Part shown: positions 13,836 to 21,836 of the stretch, piece by piece
Layout of the letters: each line of letters begins with the position of its first letter
Position numbering within the stretch: the stretch's first letter is position 1
Source of the DNA: Bacillota bacterium
Lineage (GTDB): Bacteria > Bacillota > Bacilli > Lactobacillales > Aerococcaceae
Direction: 5' to 3'
Length of the DNA: 25,981 nt
NCBI GenBank assembly: GCA_023442905.1
Contig: JAEZWY010000044.1
Span: 1-25,981, forward strand
Notes under the pieces: generated by a model
Told to the model about the DNA's origin: nothing
The model's input: only the letters and a program-made list of their open reading frames with translations
Database searches by the model: none
Made by a program: the position numbers and the translations under genes

Positions 13836-16181
13836 TTGTTGCAATCAGTTTATGAATGGATAGAACCTGAATACTTAACAAAAGAGGATGACAAAACTAC
13901 AGCCTTTATTCAACAACTAGCTGAAGACTTATCCTTACCCAAAATGGTTGTACAGGTTATTTATGATAAAGGCTACCAAACTACAGAAGCAATCCAAGCT
14001 TTTATTGCGAAAGAGCCGATATTTCATGATCCATTCCTTTTAAAAGATATGGATAAGGCCGTTTCAAGACTCCAGCAAGCCGTTGAAAACTATGAAGAAA
14101 TCTTAATTTATGGGGATTATGATGCGGACGGGATTACATCAACAACTATTCTCTATGAGACACTAGAGATGCTTGGGGCAAATGTATCATTTTATTTACC
14201 TAATCGTTTTGAAGATGGGTATGGGCCAAACAAGGATGTCTATGCCTATTACATCAAGAAAGGTACCCAATTAATATTAACTTGTGACAATGGTGTTGCT
14301 GGTCATGAAGCAGTTGCTTATGCTAAAGAACAAGGTATTGACGTGATCATCACAGACCACCATGAAATTGGCGATAGCTTGCCGGATGCTTATGCCATCG
14401 TCCATCCTCGCCACCCAGAAGGTCAATATCCTTTTGGTGATTTAGCGGGTGCTGGTGTGGCCTTAAAATTGGCGACAGCACTACTTGGTGAAACACCTAG
14501 TGACTTACTAGATGTTGCTGCTATTGGTACAGTTGCTGACTTAGTCTCATTGACTGGTGAAAATCGAGTCATTGTTTCGTCAGGTCTAGACCAAATGAAG
14601 CATACTGAACGACTAGGCTTACAAATGTTTTTTGAAAAAGAAAGTATTCACCCTGACCAAATTGATGAGCAAACAATTGGTTTTATTCTGGGTCCCAGAT
14701 TAAATGCCTTAGGTCGTTTAGGTGATCCAAATCCCGGTGTACAATTTTTAACTTCATTTGATGACCAAGAAGTAGTAGAATTGGTTGAACTATTAGATTC
14801 AGAGAATAACGCTCGTAAAGCGATTGTTGATAAGATGGTGACTGAAGCTGAATCACTTGTTGATGACGAAAGTCATTTACCGCAGATGATTATTTTAGGT
14901 CAAGAGGGTTGGCACGAAGGGGTGCTTGGTATTGTCGCTAGCCGTTTGGTTGAGAAGTACCACCGACCAACTATTTTACTAAGTAAGAATAGCGAAAAGG
15001 GCACTTATAAAGGGTCTGGACGTTCCGTTGAAGGAATTGACCTTTTCCAAGTATTACAAGCTGGAAAAGATTATGCAGATAAATTCGGTGGTCATGAAAT
15101 GGCTGCTGGGATGACAGTAGCTATTGATCAATTTGAAGCTTGGAAGACTGCTTTACTTGACCGAATAGCTGAATATGAATCGGTATTTAACCATCAAACA
15201 CCATTAATAATTGATGGGGTTATCGATCTATCAGATATTACCCTTGAAAATATTAAGGCACTTGATCCGATAAAACCATTTGGAACCGACAATAGACAGC
15301 CTTTATTTCTAATGAAGAATATTCAGTTATCACAAATTCAGTTAATTGGAAAAGACAAGAATACCTTAAAACTAACGGTAGCAGATGGTAATGTCAAAAT
15401 AAGTATGATTGCTTTTAAGTCGGGTGCCTTAGCTAAGCAATTAGTAGCGAATGAACCAATTGATGTGGTGGTTAACTTGTCTATCAATGCATGGAATGGA
15501 AATCAATCACCACAAGCTCAAATCAAAGATATTCGCCAAGCAAGTAAGAGTATTTTTGACCTGCGAAATATGCGTGAGCGTAATCAGATTATGTCGATTG
15601 AAAATGCCATTTACGTTTTTGAAAATGAGCCATTTTTCCAAGCTTATAAGGATGATATTCCTTTCACAAGTGAGGCAATTATGACGAGTGATATTGATCA
15701 AATTCTTGAAGAAGACACGCCACTTGCTGCTTGTGAGAGCTTAGTAATTTTTGACATTCCAAAGGACTTATCAGCCATAAAAGACTTGATAAGTAGTAAA
15801 GCGATTGATAATATTTATGTCTATGCCTATTCAGCAGTTAGTGCTTACATGGTTGGAAAACCAACGCGTCAGGAATTTGCCCAATTATATAAATACTTAC
15901 AAGGACATGGAACTGTACCACTTGCAGGTAATGAGCAAGCACTGGCAGACTTCTTCAAAATTTCCAAGGTAAGACTTGAATTAATGGTGAAAGTTCTAGA
16001 AGAAGCTGAACTAGTCAAATGGCATAATACAGATTTAGTGACCATACCGGTAAGTGAGAAAGTAGACTTACTAGCCACTCAAACTATGGCTGATTGGGAG
16101 TCCCAAATCAATAATGAACGATTATTACGATATAATGATGTTACTATGATTAAAGATTATTTCTATTCAGGAGGAAAATAA
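13836..16181 (+). CDS. recJ: Single-stranded-DNA exonuclease RecJ
   Basis: A 781-aa 5'-3' ssDNA exonuclease of the DHH/DHHA1 family, used in recombination and mismatch and base-excision repair. GDYDADG (93-99), CDNGVAG (150-156) and TDHHE (173-177) are the metal-binding DHH motifs. GRSVEGIDL and GGHEMAAG (418-425) belong to DHHA1, followed by an OB domain (about 450-560). The C-terminal ~200 residues are the extra domain found in Firmicutes RecJ. The start is TTG 13836 or the adjacent TTG 13839, behind GAGGA (13825-13829). The stop overlaps the apt ATG by one base, so the two genes are coupled. Confidence 0.95.
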   Translation: MLQSVYEWIEPEYLTKEDDKTTAFIQQLAEDLSLPKMVVQVIYDKGYQTTEAIQAFIAKEPIFHDPFLLKDMDKAVSRLQQAVENYEEILIYGDYDADGITSTTILYETLEMLGANVSFYLPNRFEDGYGPNKDVYAYYIKKGTQLILTCDNGVAGHEAVAYAKEQGIDVIITDHHEIGDSLPDAYAIVHPRHPEGQYPFGDLAGAGVALKLATALLGETPSDLLDVAAIGTVADLVSLTGENRVIVSSGLDQMKHTERLGLQMFFEKESIHPDQIDEQTIGFILGPRLNALGRLGDPNPGVQFLTSFDDQEVVELVELLDSENNARKAIVDKMVTEAESLVDDESHLPQMIILGQEGWHEGVLGIVASRLVEKYHRPTILLSKNSEKGTYKGSGRSVEGIDLFQVLQAGKDYADKFGGHEMAAGMTVAIDQFEAWKTALLDRIAEYESVFNHQTPLIIDGVIDLSDITLENIKALDPIKPFGTDNRQPLFLMKNIQLSQIQLIGKDKNTLKLTVADGNVKISMIAFKSGALAKQLVANEPIDVVVNLSINAWNGNQSPQAQIKDIRQASKSIFDLRNMRERNQIMSIENAIYVFENEPFFQAYKDDIPFTSEAIMTSDIDQILEEDTPLAACESLVIFDIPKDLSAIKDLISSKAIDNIYVYAYSAVSAYMVGKPTRQEFAQLYKYLQGHGTVPLAGNEQALADFFKISKVRLELMVKVLEEAELVKWHNTDLVTIPVSEKVDLLATQTMADWESQINNERLLRYNDVTMIKDYFYSGGK

Positions 16182-16693
16182 TGGATTTTAAACAATATAT
16201 TGCAGACGTACAGGACTTCCCAGAGAAAGATATTTTATTTAGAGATATCACACCTTTGATGGGGAATGGTCCAGCCTTTCACACAGCAATCGATGAAATT
16301 GTGGCATTTGCACGAGAAAAAGATGTCGACGTGGTTGTAGGACCAGAAGCTCGTGGTTTTATCGTGGGATGTCCGGTTGCTTACGCATTGAACATTGGTT
16401 TTGTTCCAGCTCGTAAGAAAGGAAAACTACCTCGTGAAATCGAATCTATCGATTATGGTTTAGAGTACGGTAAATCAACCTTACAAATCCATAAAGATGC
16501 AATCAAACCAGGGGATAAAGTCCTTATTGCTGATGATTTATTAGCTACGGGTGGCACAATCGAAGCTTGTGTTTCGTTAATCGAGAAATTAGGCGGCGAA
16601 GTGGTCGGAGCAGCCTTCTTAGTTGAATTGGACGAATTCAAGGCTAGAGAAAAAATTGCTGGAACAGATGTCTTCTCATTAATGCATTATTAA
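16181..16693 (+). CDS. apt: Adenine phosphoribosyltransferase
   Basis: A 170-aa purine-salvage enzyme making AMP from adenine and PRPP. The PRPP-binding motif VLIADDLLATGGT is at 114-126. FRDITPLMGNGPAF (20-33), GPEARGF (54-60) and PARKKGKLP (76-84) are APT signatures. AGGAGG at the end of recJ is the ribosome binding site, and the start overlaps the recJ stop (TAATG). The recJ-apt order is common in Firmicutes. A terminator follows immediately. Confidence 0.97.
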   Translation: MDFKQYIADVQDFPEKDILFRDITPLMGNGPAFHTAIDEIVAFAREKDVDVVVGPEARGFIVGCPVAYALNIGFVPARKKGKLPREIESIDYGLEYGKSTLQIHKDAIKPGDKVLIADDLLATGGTIEACVSLIEKLGGEVVGAAFLVELDEFKAREKIAGTDVFSLMHY

Positions 16694-16701
16694 TTCCAAA
16701 G

Positions 16702-16757
16702 AAAAAACATGACTAACCCTCGTCAGCAAAGTAGACAGTAGGGCGTCATGTTTTTTT
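16702..16757. terminator. Bidirectional terminator between apt and lexA
   Basis: The outer stem AAAAAACATGA (16702-16712) pairs with TCATGTTTTTT (16746-16756). Inside, CCCT/AGGG and GTC/GAC add a branched or extended stem. T-tracts occur on both strands, so it can end apt (plus) and, about 70 bases beyond its stop, lexA (minus). Confidence 0.85.
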
Positions 16758-16828
16758 TAATATACTTGTCAATAAAATAGTTTGAACTCTATTTTGAAGA
16801 TATTGCTAGCGTTATGGTTATACTGAGT

Positions 16829-17440
16829 TTAGTATGTATGTTCTCTAAATAGACTAATAACACGACCCAAAATTTGAACATCTGGTAAAATGATTGGTTC
16901 TAAACTGTGATTTTCAGGTTGCAGACGGATATACCCATCTTCTTTAAAGAAACGTTTACAGGTAGCTTCTCCTTCATCTGTCATAGCAATCACGATATCA
17001 CCGTTTTTAGCAGATGATTCTTGGCGAACAATCACATAATCCCCGTCTAAGATACCAGCTTCAATCATTGAATCACCACGAATTTTTAACATAAATAATG
17101 ATTCAGACTGGTTTTGTAGAGTAGGTGGGATTGGGAAATAATCTTCAATTTCCTCAACTGCTGTAATTGGCTGACCAGCTGTTACTGTACCGATCATTGG
17201 GATACCTTGATTAGATACACCTAACAATGTCAAACCTTTGTCAGTAATCTCCATTGCACGAGGTTTTGTCGCATTACGTAGAAGATAACCTTGTTTTTCT
17301 AATTGTGATAGATGGCCATGTACGGTTGATGTTGAGGATAAATTCACTGCTTCACAGATTTCTCTTACAGTAGGAGGGAATCCTTGACTTTGTATATTAG
17401 AATAAATACATTTAAGTATTTGCAGATGACGTTCTTTCAT
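16829..17440 (-). CDS. lexA: SOS repressor LexA
   Basis: A 203-aa repressor of the SOS response, cleaving itself when RecA filaments form. The N-terminal winged helix (1-65) contains PPTVREICEAVNLSSTSTVHGHLSQLEKQGYL. The cleavage site is Ala88-Gly89 (VTAGQP), the catalytic Ser124 lies in GDSM and Lys162 in ATCKRFF. The 36- and 38-residue spacings equal those of Bacillus LexA. ATG 17440 has AAAGGAG 8 bases upstream. Two LexA boxes in its own promoter show autoregulation. The upstream neighbour is a divergent lipid/diacylglycerol-kinase-family gene. Confidence 0.97.
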   Translation of the reverse strand: MKERHLQILKCIYSNIQSQGFPPTVREICEAVNLSSTSTVHGHLSQLEKQGYLLRNATKPRAMEITDKGLTLLGVSNQGIPMIGTVTAGQPITAVEEIEDYFPIPPTLQNQSESLFMLKIRGDSMIEAGILDGDYVIVRQESSAKNGDIVIAMTDEGEATCKRFFKEDGYIRLQPENHSLEPIILPDVQILGRVISLFREHTY

Positions 17441-17500
17441 TAGCTGTACTCCTTTTGTTGTGGGTTATGAGTTCTAACTATTCACGTTTTATTTGAATTT

Positions 17501-17529
17501 AGTATAGCACATATGTTCGGTCAATACAA
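17501..17529 (-). promoter_or_regulatory. lexA promoter
   Basis: On the minus strand: TTGTAT (complement of 17524-17529), a 17-base spacer, and TATACT (complement of 17501-17506). The start point would be near 17494, about 54 bases upstream of the lexA ATG. One LexA box fills the spacer. Confidence 0.75.
17506..17519. promoter_or_regulatory. LexA box 1 (spacer of lexA promoter)
   Basis: AGCACATATGTTCG matches the Gram-positive LexA operator CGAACRNRYGTTYG at 12 of 14 positions and lies between the -35 and -10 hexamers of the lexA promoter. Confidence 0.85.
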
Positions 17530-17540
17530 ACGTACATTCG
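17527..17540. promoter_or_regulatory. LexA box 2 (overlaps -35 of lexA promoter)
   Basis: CAAACGTACATTCG matches CGAACRNRYGTTYG at 12 of 14 positions. It begins 21 bases after box 1, two helical turns, so two LexA dimers could bind the same DNA face. Confidence 0.75.
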
Positions 17541-17586
17541 ATGAATTCAACAAAAATTACCCGTAGTCGTTGAATAATGAAATGTT

Positions 17587-17595
17587 TGCTATAAT
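17587..17595 (+). promoter_or_regulatory. Extended -10 promoter of the diacylglycerol-kinase-family gene
   Basis: TGCTATAAT (TATAAT 17590-17595), the same extended -10 as before phoH. The -35 is weak (TCGTTG at 17 bases, or TTGAAT at 14). The start near 17602 is about 60 bases from the nearer LexA box, so SOS control of this gene is doubtful. Confidence 0.6.
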
Positions 17596-17643
17596 AAAAG
17601 TGATATTGAAACACTTCTTATAAATTAATAAAGGGTGACAAAC

Positions 17644-18567
17644 ATGAGTAGTAAGGGCTTCTTATTCATATTCAATAAAGCAGCTGGAAAGAAGAAAAAA
17701 GCTGATATTAATGCGTTAATCAAAGATCGAGCATCCAAGTTTGATATAGATAAAGAGGATGTATTTCTAGTCTATTCAACTTCAAAAACATCTAGTCAAT
17801 TTTTAATCGACCGTTTCGCGGAAAAGTACTCTGACGGTGTAGTCATCGCCTGTGGTGGAGATGGCACCGTTCACTCAATAGGGAACATCGTTATCACTAC
17901 AAAATTCACTTTTGCTATTTTACCTTTCGGTACGGGAAATGATTTCTACGCAAGTTTATATGGTAAGCGATCAATTAAGGATCAAGTTGACCAAATTTTT
18001 AAGGGGGAAGTTTGTGAGACAGATGCTATCTTTATCCCTGAGTTAGATTTATATGTAATGAATATTTTGAGTGTTGGCCTAGATGCGAATGTGGTTTACC
18101 AGGCAAATGATTTCAAGGAAAAGAACAAAATATTTCAAAAATATGCCTATATGGCTTCTATTCCTCAGGCGCTGAAAAATGGTACTGCTTTTAATATTGG
18201 GTTAAAAGCTTGGCTAGCGGGCGTCGATCAGCAAATTGAACCTGGACCTTATATACTCGCTGCTTTGTGTAATGGGACCATGTACGGTGGCGGCTTTAAG
18301 GTAAATCCTAGTGGTCAAGTTGATGATGGGCTATTAGAACTGGTCTATGCGCAAACACTTCCAACACGTAAAATATGGGGTTTAATATATAAATTCTTCT
18401 CAGGTAACCATGATGGTGTAAAAGAATTACATCATGTAATTTGTGATGAAGTAGTGTATACAAGTGAGGACGGATTGCCAATGATCTTAAACTGTGATGG
18501 GGAGATCTATCAATTACCTGTATTTACTTGTCAGGTGAAAAAACACGCTTATAAACGTATTATATAG
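17644..18567 (+). CDS. Diacylglycerol kinase family lipid kinase (DgkB/YegS type)
   Basis: A 307-aa soluble lipid kinase of the DAGK catalytic family, which phosphorylates diacylglycerol or related lipids and so recycles lipid from lipoteichoic acid synthesis. ATP-binding GGDGT (71-75) and PFGTGND (94-100) are present, with NCDGE near residue 289. The start is ATG 17644, with AAAGGG (17630-17635) 8 bases upstream; the in-frame GTG at 17635 lies inside that site. It is a single-gene unit with its own extended -10 promoter and a terminator shared with the convergent rqcH. DgkB itself is the likely role, but other members of the family act on different lipids or sphingoid bases. Confidence 0.85.
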   Translation: MSSKGFLFIFNKAAGKKKKADINALIKDRASKFDIDKEDVFLVYSTSKTSSQFLIDRFAEKYSDGVVIACGGDGTVHSIGNIVITTKFTFAILPFGTGNDFYASLYGKRSIKDQVDQIFKGEVCETDAIFIPELDLYVMNILSVGLDANVVYQANDFKEKNKIFQKYAYMASIPQALKNGTAFNIGLKAWLAGVDQQIEPGPYILAALCNGTMYGGGFKVNPSGQVDDGLLELVYAQTLPTRKIWGLIYKFFSGNHDGVKELHHVICDEVVYTSEDGLPMILNCDGEIYQLPVFTCQVKKHAYKRII

Positions 18568-18577
18568 AAATAATAAA

Positions 18578-18645
18578 AGGTCGAAAGAGTGGATGCGAGC
18601 TAGGTTAGCCAGATGGCTAATGTTGCGCAACTTTTCGTTCGACCT
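18578..18645. terminator. Shared structured terminator between lipid kinase and rqcH
   Basis: The outer stem AGGTCGAA (18578-18585) pairs with TTCGACCT (18638-18645). Within it are TTAGCC/GGCTAA around AGAT (18604-18619) and the palindrome GTTGCGCAAC. The minus-strand exit is TTTTATTATT, good for ending rqcH; the plus-strand exit (CTTTATATA) is weaker. Confidence 0.65.
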
Positions 18646-18660
18646 CTTTATATAGAAATG

Positions 18661-20325
18661 TTAGTTCATTTTTGCTGGCGTTACAAATATAGTTTTTTGT
18701 TCAAAATAATTTACGAAACCTGGTTTGCTACCATTTGGCTTTTTCACGTGTTTTACTTGTGTGTAGTCAACGGGGACATTATTGGATTGACTATATTTTG
18801 AATAAGCAGCTGCTAATTGTGCAGCTTGAGTAATTTCAGCCTCACTAGGATTACTAGATTCTAAAATAACATGCGAACCTGGAATATCCTTTGTATGGAA
18901 CCAATAGTGATTTTTGTTCGCTTGACGCATGGTTAATTGATCATTTTGTTTATTATTACGGCCAACTAAAATACGATTTCCTTCCTTAGTCTGGAATTCC
19001 CGAGGTTTAGCTGACGCATTATTTGATCTCTTTTTCTTATCTTGCTTTTGTTTTTTTAGATAACCTTGATCAATTAATTCTTCGCGAATATCTGATAATT
19101 CATTCGGTTCTGCAAAATTCAATTGTGTTTGAATAGATTCTAGATATTGGATTTCAGCTTCAGCAACTTGCTTTTGTGTCTCAATATGATTAATCGCATT
19201 ACGCAACTTATTATATTTGTGATAATATTTCTGTGCATTTTGTGATGGTGACAGGGCAGGGTCTAAGCTGATAGTAATCGGTTGGTCATTATCGTAGTAG
19301 TTCGCTAAAGTAACCTCTGTTTGACCTTTTTCAATTTGATATAAAAAGGTGGTCAGTAATTCACCTTTTAATTGGAAGATATCTGCTTTAGCTGATTTTT
19401 CCATATCCTGATTAAGGTTTGCTAGACGTTTGTGTTGATGGTTGAGGTTTTTCTCTACTACTTGAATAATGGCGTTACCAACTTGGCGCACATAGTCATG
19501 CTTACTTTTTTCTGCATAATATGCGGTCAATAGTTCACTTAAGTTATTATACTGGCGTTTTTCACCAGGAATAGTAGCATAAGGAAACGCTAAAAAGTGT
19601 TGTTTATCCTCTTGTATCACTAGTGTAGATGTTGGTTGGTCAAAGCCGGTACAGAAATCTCGGATGACTTCATATGGTTTACGACTATCTATCTCAATTA
19701 GATGTGCTAATTCAATAGCCGAATCACGACCTAGACCCATCAGTTGACTTTGTAAAAACTTTGCCGTCATTAAAGACTTATCATCTTCAAAATTTTCTCC
19801 AACTTTAAAAGGATTCACCTGATTTTGATGGGGAGGTAGTTGATAAGTTGCGCCGGGTAGAATTGTTCTAAAAGTATTTTGGTACATAGGCACATGTTTA
19901 ATGGCATCGATTATTTTTTTATTTTTATCTAGTAAAAAAATATTGGAATGACGGCCCATAATTTCAACAATTAATTGCTGTTGGCTAGCGTCGCCTAATT
20001 CATCTCTTCTCGTTAAATTGAAAATGATTATTCTATCATTATCATATTGTTCAATACTATCAATAATATTTCCTTCAACATATTTCCGTAATACCATAGT
20101 AAAGTTTGGTGGCGTTTCAGGATTATTATAGGCTTGTTCTGTTACTTGTATACGCCCGAAACTAGGATGGGCTGAAATTAATAATTTGTGGTTTTTGCGG
20201 TTGGCACGGATGGTTAATACCAATTCCATTTCATAGGGTTGTTGGATTTTATGAATCCGTCCACCAGCAAATGTTGTGTTTAATTCTTTAATCAGTGCAT
20301 GGGTAAACATACCGTCAAAAGACAT
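18661..20325 (-). CDS. rqcH: RqcH / FbpA-like NFACT protein (ribosome quality control)
   Basis: A 554-aa NFACT-family protein, the bacterial homologue of Rqc2. RqcH binds stalled 50S-peptidyl-tRNA complexes and recruits tRNA-Ala to add C-terminal alanine tails for degradation. The NFACT-N domain (MSFDGMFTHALIKEL..., 1-130) includes Asp97-Arg98, the pair reported as essential in Bacillus RqcH. A helix-hairpin region and two charged helical or coiled-coil stretches (about 290-430) follow, then a basic linker (KKQKQDKKKRS). The NFACT-R domain begins near GNRILVGRNNKQND and contains YWFHTKDIPGSHVI. Older annotations call the family fibronectin-binding FbpA. Start ATG 20325 follows AAGGTGGTG. Monocistronic. 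Confidence 0.94.
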   Translation of the reverse strand: MSFDGMFTHALIKELNTTFAGGRIHKIQQPYEMELVLTIRANRKNHKLLISAHPSFGRIQVTEQAYNNPETPPNFTMVLRKYVEGNIIDSIEQYDNDRIIIFNLTRRDELGDASQQQLIVEIMGRHSNIFLLDKNKKIIDAIKHVPMYQNTFRTILPGATYQLPPHQNQVNPFKVGENFEDDKSLMTAKFLQSQLMGLGRDSAIELAHLIEIDSRKPYEVIRDFCTGFDQPTSTLVIQEDKQHFLAFPYATIPGEKRQYNNLSELLTAYYAEKSKHDYVRQVGNAIIQVVEKNLNHQHKRLANLNQDMEKSAKADIFQLKGELLTTFLYQIEKGQTEVTLANYYDNDQPITISLDPALSPSQNAQKYYHKYNKLRNAINHIETQKQVAEAEIQYLESIQTQLNFAEPNELSDIREELIDQGYLKKQKQDKKKRSNNASAKPREFQTKEGNRILVGRNNKQNDQLTMRQANKNHYWFHTKDIPGSHVILESSNPSEAEITQAAQLAAAYSKYSQSNNVPVDYTQVKHVKKPNGSKPGFVNYFEQKTIFVTPAKMN

Positions 20326-20350
20326 GTAAGCACCACCTTCCTAACTTATC

Positions 20351-20379
20351 ATTATAAGGGTTTTTATTTCTTTTGGCAA
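20351..20379 (-). promoter_or_regulatory. rqcH promoter
   Basis: Minus strand: TTGCCA (complement of 20374-20379), a 17-base spacer, and a perfect TATAAT (complement of 20351-20356), about 26 bases upstream of the ATG. Confidence 0.85.
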
Positions 20380-20441
20380 AAAAGTGAATCTTTTTATAAT
20401 AGCAAGCCAAAAATGAATTTTACTTTTTCCTGATATTATAC

Positions 20442-20470
20442 TTGTCATTTTTCTCATGATTTGCTAATAT
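20442..20470 (+). promoter_or_regulatory. Promoter of the leader peptide / amino-acid transporter operon
   Basis: TTGTCA (20442-20447), a 17-base spacer ending in TGC, and TAATAT (20465-20470). The start would be near 20477, making an untranslated leader of about 280 bases before the first transporter gene. Confidence 0.75.
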
Positions 20471-20509
20471 TTGATTAAGAAGAAATCAAAGACGAAGGGA
20501 GCCACTCAA

Positions 20510-20560
20510 ATGTTAACTGCTGTGCAAACAATGAAATACTGGCAAAGCCACATAAATTAG
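20510..20560 (+). CDS. 16-aa Trp-codon leader peptide
   Basis: The ORF MLTAVQTMKYWQSHIN starts at ATG 20510 with AAGGGAG (20495-20501) 8 bases upstream, as good as any gene in the window. It contains one Trp codon (TGG 20540-20542) next to a Tyr codon (TAC 20537-20539), near its end. The first arm of the downstream RNA switch (20548-20557) begins 6 bases after the Trp codon, inside the coding part, so a ribosome stalled at Trp would cover it. The reading as a Trp (or aromatic) sensing leader is supported by the TrpX-like transporter that follows. The peptide is too short to have an independent fold. Confidence 0.8.
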   Translation: MLTAVQTMKYWQSHIN

Positions 20561-20695
20561 TTGTATCTGCACGAGTGCGCATAGATACAACTTCAGTTTT
20601 CTGGACTGTATTTATGTGGAGACCGTATTTGAGCCTTTCAAAATAACCCCCACATAGACATGATAGTAGTGATTACGTGAATCAACTATGTGGGG
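20548..20695 (+). promoter_or_regulatory. Four-arm attenuator switch (arms 1:2, 2:3, 3:4, 1:4)
   Basis: Arm 1 CCACATAAAT (20548-20557) pairs perfectly with arm 2 ATTTATGTGG (20610-20619), enclosing a separate 10-bp hairpin (20559-20568 with 20583-20592). Arm 3 CCCCACATAG (20648-20657) pairs perfectly with arm 4 CTATGTGGGG (20686-20695). Arm 2 can instead pair with arm 3 (TATGTGG with CCACATA plus one G-U), and arm 1 with arm 4. Arm 4 can also pair with the 5' arm of the terminator (20689-20695 with 20704-20710). The pairings are visible directly; the switch mechanism is inferred. Confidence 0.75.
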
Positions 20696-20699
20696 ACTT

Positions 20700-20732
20700 A
20701 ACGTCCTACAGTTTAGAGTGGGGCGTTTTTTT
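20700..20732 (+). terminator. Attenuator terminator before trpX
   Basis: A 10-bp stem, AACGTCCTAC (20700-20709) with GTGGGGCGTT (20718-20727; two G-U), has an 8-base loop, and the run of seven T is at 20726-20732. It ends 24 bases before the trpX start codon, inside the operon leader, so it must be regulated rather than constitutive. Confidence 0.88.
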
Positions 20733-20756
20733 ATCGTATAAATTAGGAGGAAAGAC

Positions 20757-21824
20757 ATGAAGAAGATTTCAAGTATTGCTGCTGGGTTAGTCATTGCGCT
20801 TTTTGCATTATATTTAGCGATGCCTACACTTATTGCTAAAAGAGAGGGATTAGAAACTGCCACAAAAGAAGTAGATGAGTCACAATTAGTGGAAACTGAA
20901 GAGGATATCACTATTGGCTTATTGCAGTTTATCCAACACCCATCATTAGATCAAATTAGAGAAGGCTTTTATGATGGTATGGCTGAGCGGGGTTATGTAG
21001 ATGGTGAGAATATCACTATTGATTATCAAAATGGTCAGGGAAATCAATCTGATTTAGCCATGATCTCTGATGCTTTTATTGCTGAAAATGCAGATATTTT
21101 AGTTGGTATCGCAACTCCAGCTGCACAAGCTTTAGCTAATGCTTCTAATGGTGACCGTCCTGTAATTCTTTCTGCAGTCTCAGATCCTTCTAATAATGGA
21201 TTTATTGCTTCTGATGAAGAACCAGGCGCTAATGTTACTGGGGTAACAGATACAGCACCAGTTGCAGAGCAGTTTGATCTAATGCAGGAAATTTTACCTG
21301 ATATGGAGAATGTAGGCATTATTTACAATTCTTCAGAATCGAATGTTACCAAAACGGTTAGTGAAGCCAAGGCTGAAGCTGAATCAAGAGGATTGAACGT
21401 AGTAGAATCTACCATTACTTCAACAAATGACCTAGCATCAGTTGCTGAACAATTGGCTGGCCAAGTGGATGTTATCTGGGTACCAAATGACAATACAATT
21501 GCTAGTGCTATGGATACCTTAATTCAAGTAACAGATGCAAACGACATTCCAGTTATTCCAGTAGTAGACGCTATGGTTGCTGACGGTGGGTTAGCGACAG
21601 TTGGTATCAACCAATATCAATTCGGTTTAGATACAGCGAAGGTAGTAGCAGATGTCATTGAAGGCGCAGATACGGCAACTTATCCAATTATCTATAATGA
21701 CAAAACAGATACCTACATCAATACAGCTAAAGCTGAAGAATTGGGCTTTGAACTACCAGAAGAATTGATTGATACGGCAATTGATGTTAACAGTGACGAA
21801 TACGCTGAATTAGTTGGCGAATAA
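20757..21824 (+). CDS. trpX: TrpX-like ABC transporter substrate-binding protein
   Basis: A 355-aa periplasmic-binding-fold protein of the ABC_sub_bind (TrpX/DUF534) family, exposed on the cell surface. The N-terminus has Lys-Lys and one hydrophobic stretch (about 6-27) but no lipobox Cys, so it is probably held by an uncleaved anchor, or secreted. A Glu/Asp-rich linker (28-50) leads to two lobes: ITIGLLQFIQHPSLDQIREGFYDGMAERGYVDG opens lobe 1, ILVGIATPAAQALANA follows, and NVGIIYNSSESNV marks lobe 2. ATG 20757 follows AGGAGG. It is the first structural gene after the Trp-codon attenuator, followed by permease and ATPase genes. Tryptophan as ligand is inferred from family and leader; related proteins bind other aromatic or branched amino acids. 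Confidence 0.85.
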   Translation: MKKISSIAAGLVIALFALYLAMPTLIAKREGLETATKEVDESQLVETEEDITIGLLQFIQHPSLDQIREGFYDGMAERGYVDGENITIDYQNGQGNQSDLAMISDAFIAENADILVGIATPAAQALANASNGDRPVILSAVSDPSNNGFIASDEEPGANVTGVTDTAPVAEQFDLMQEILPDMENVGIIYNSSESNVTKTVSEAKAEAESRGLNVVESTITSTNDLASVAEQLAGQVDVIWVPNDNTIASAMDTLIQVTDANDIPVIPVVDAMVADGGLATVGINQYQFGLDTAKVVADVIEGADTATYPIIYNDKTDTYINTAKAEELGFELPEELIDTAIDVNSDEYAELVGE

Positions 21825-21836
21825 GGAGGGGACCAT

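Noticed and set aside
18613..18801. Short plus-strand frame over the 3' end of rqcH
   Set aside because: It lies in the shared terminator and antisense to rqcH. The product is a hydrophobic shadow with no start signal.
20477..20756. T-box in the trpX leader
   Set aside because: The invariant GGTGGNACCGCG core is absent. The leader ORF and four-arm structure explain the region better.
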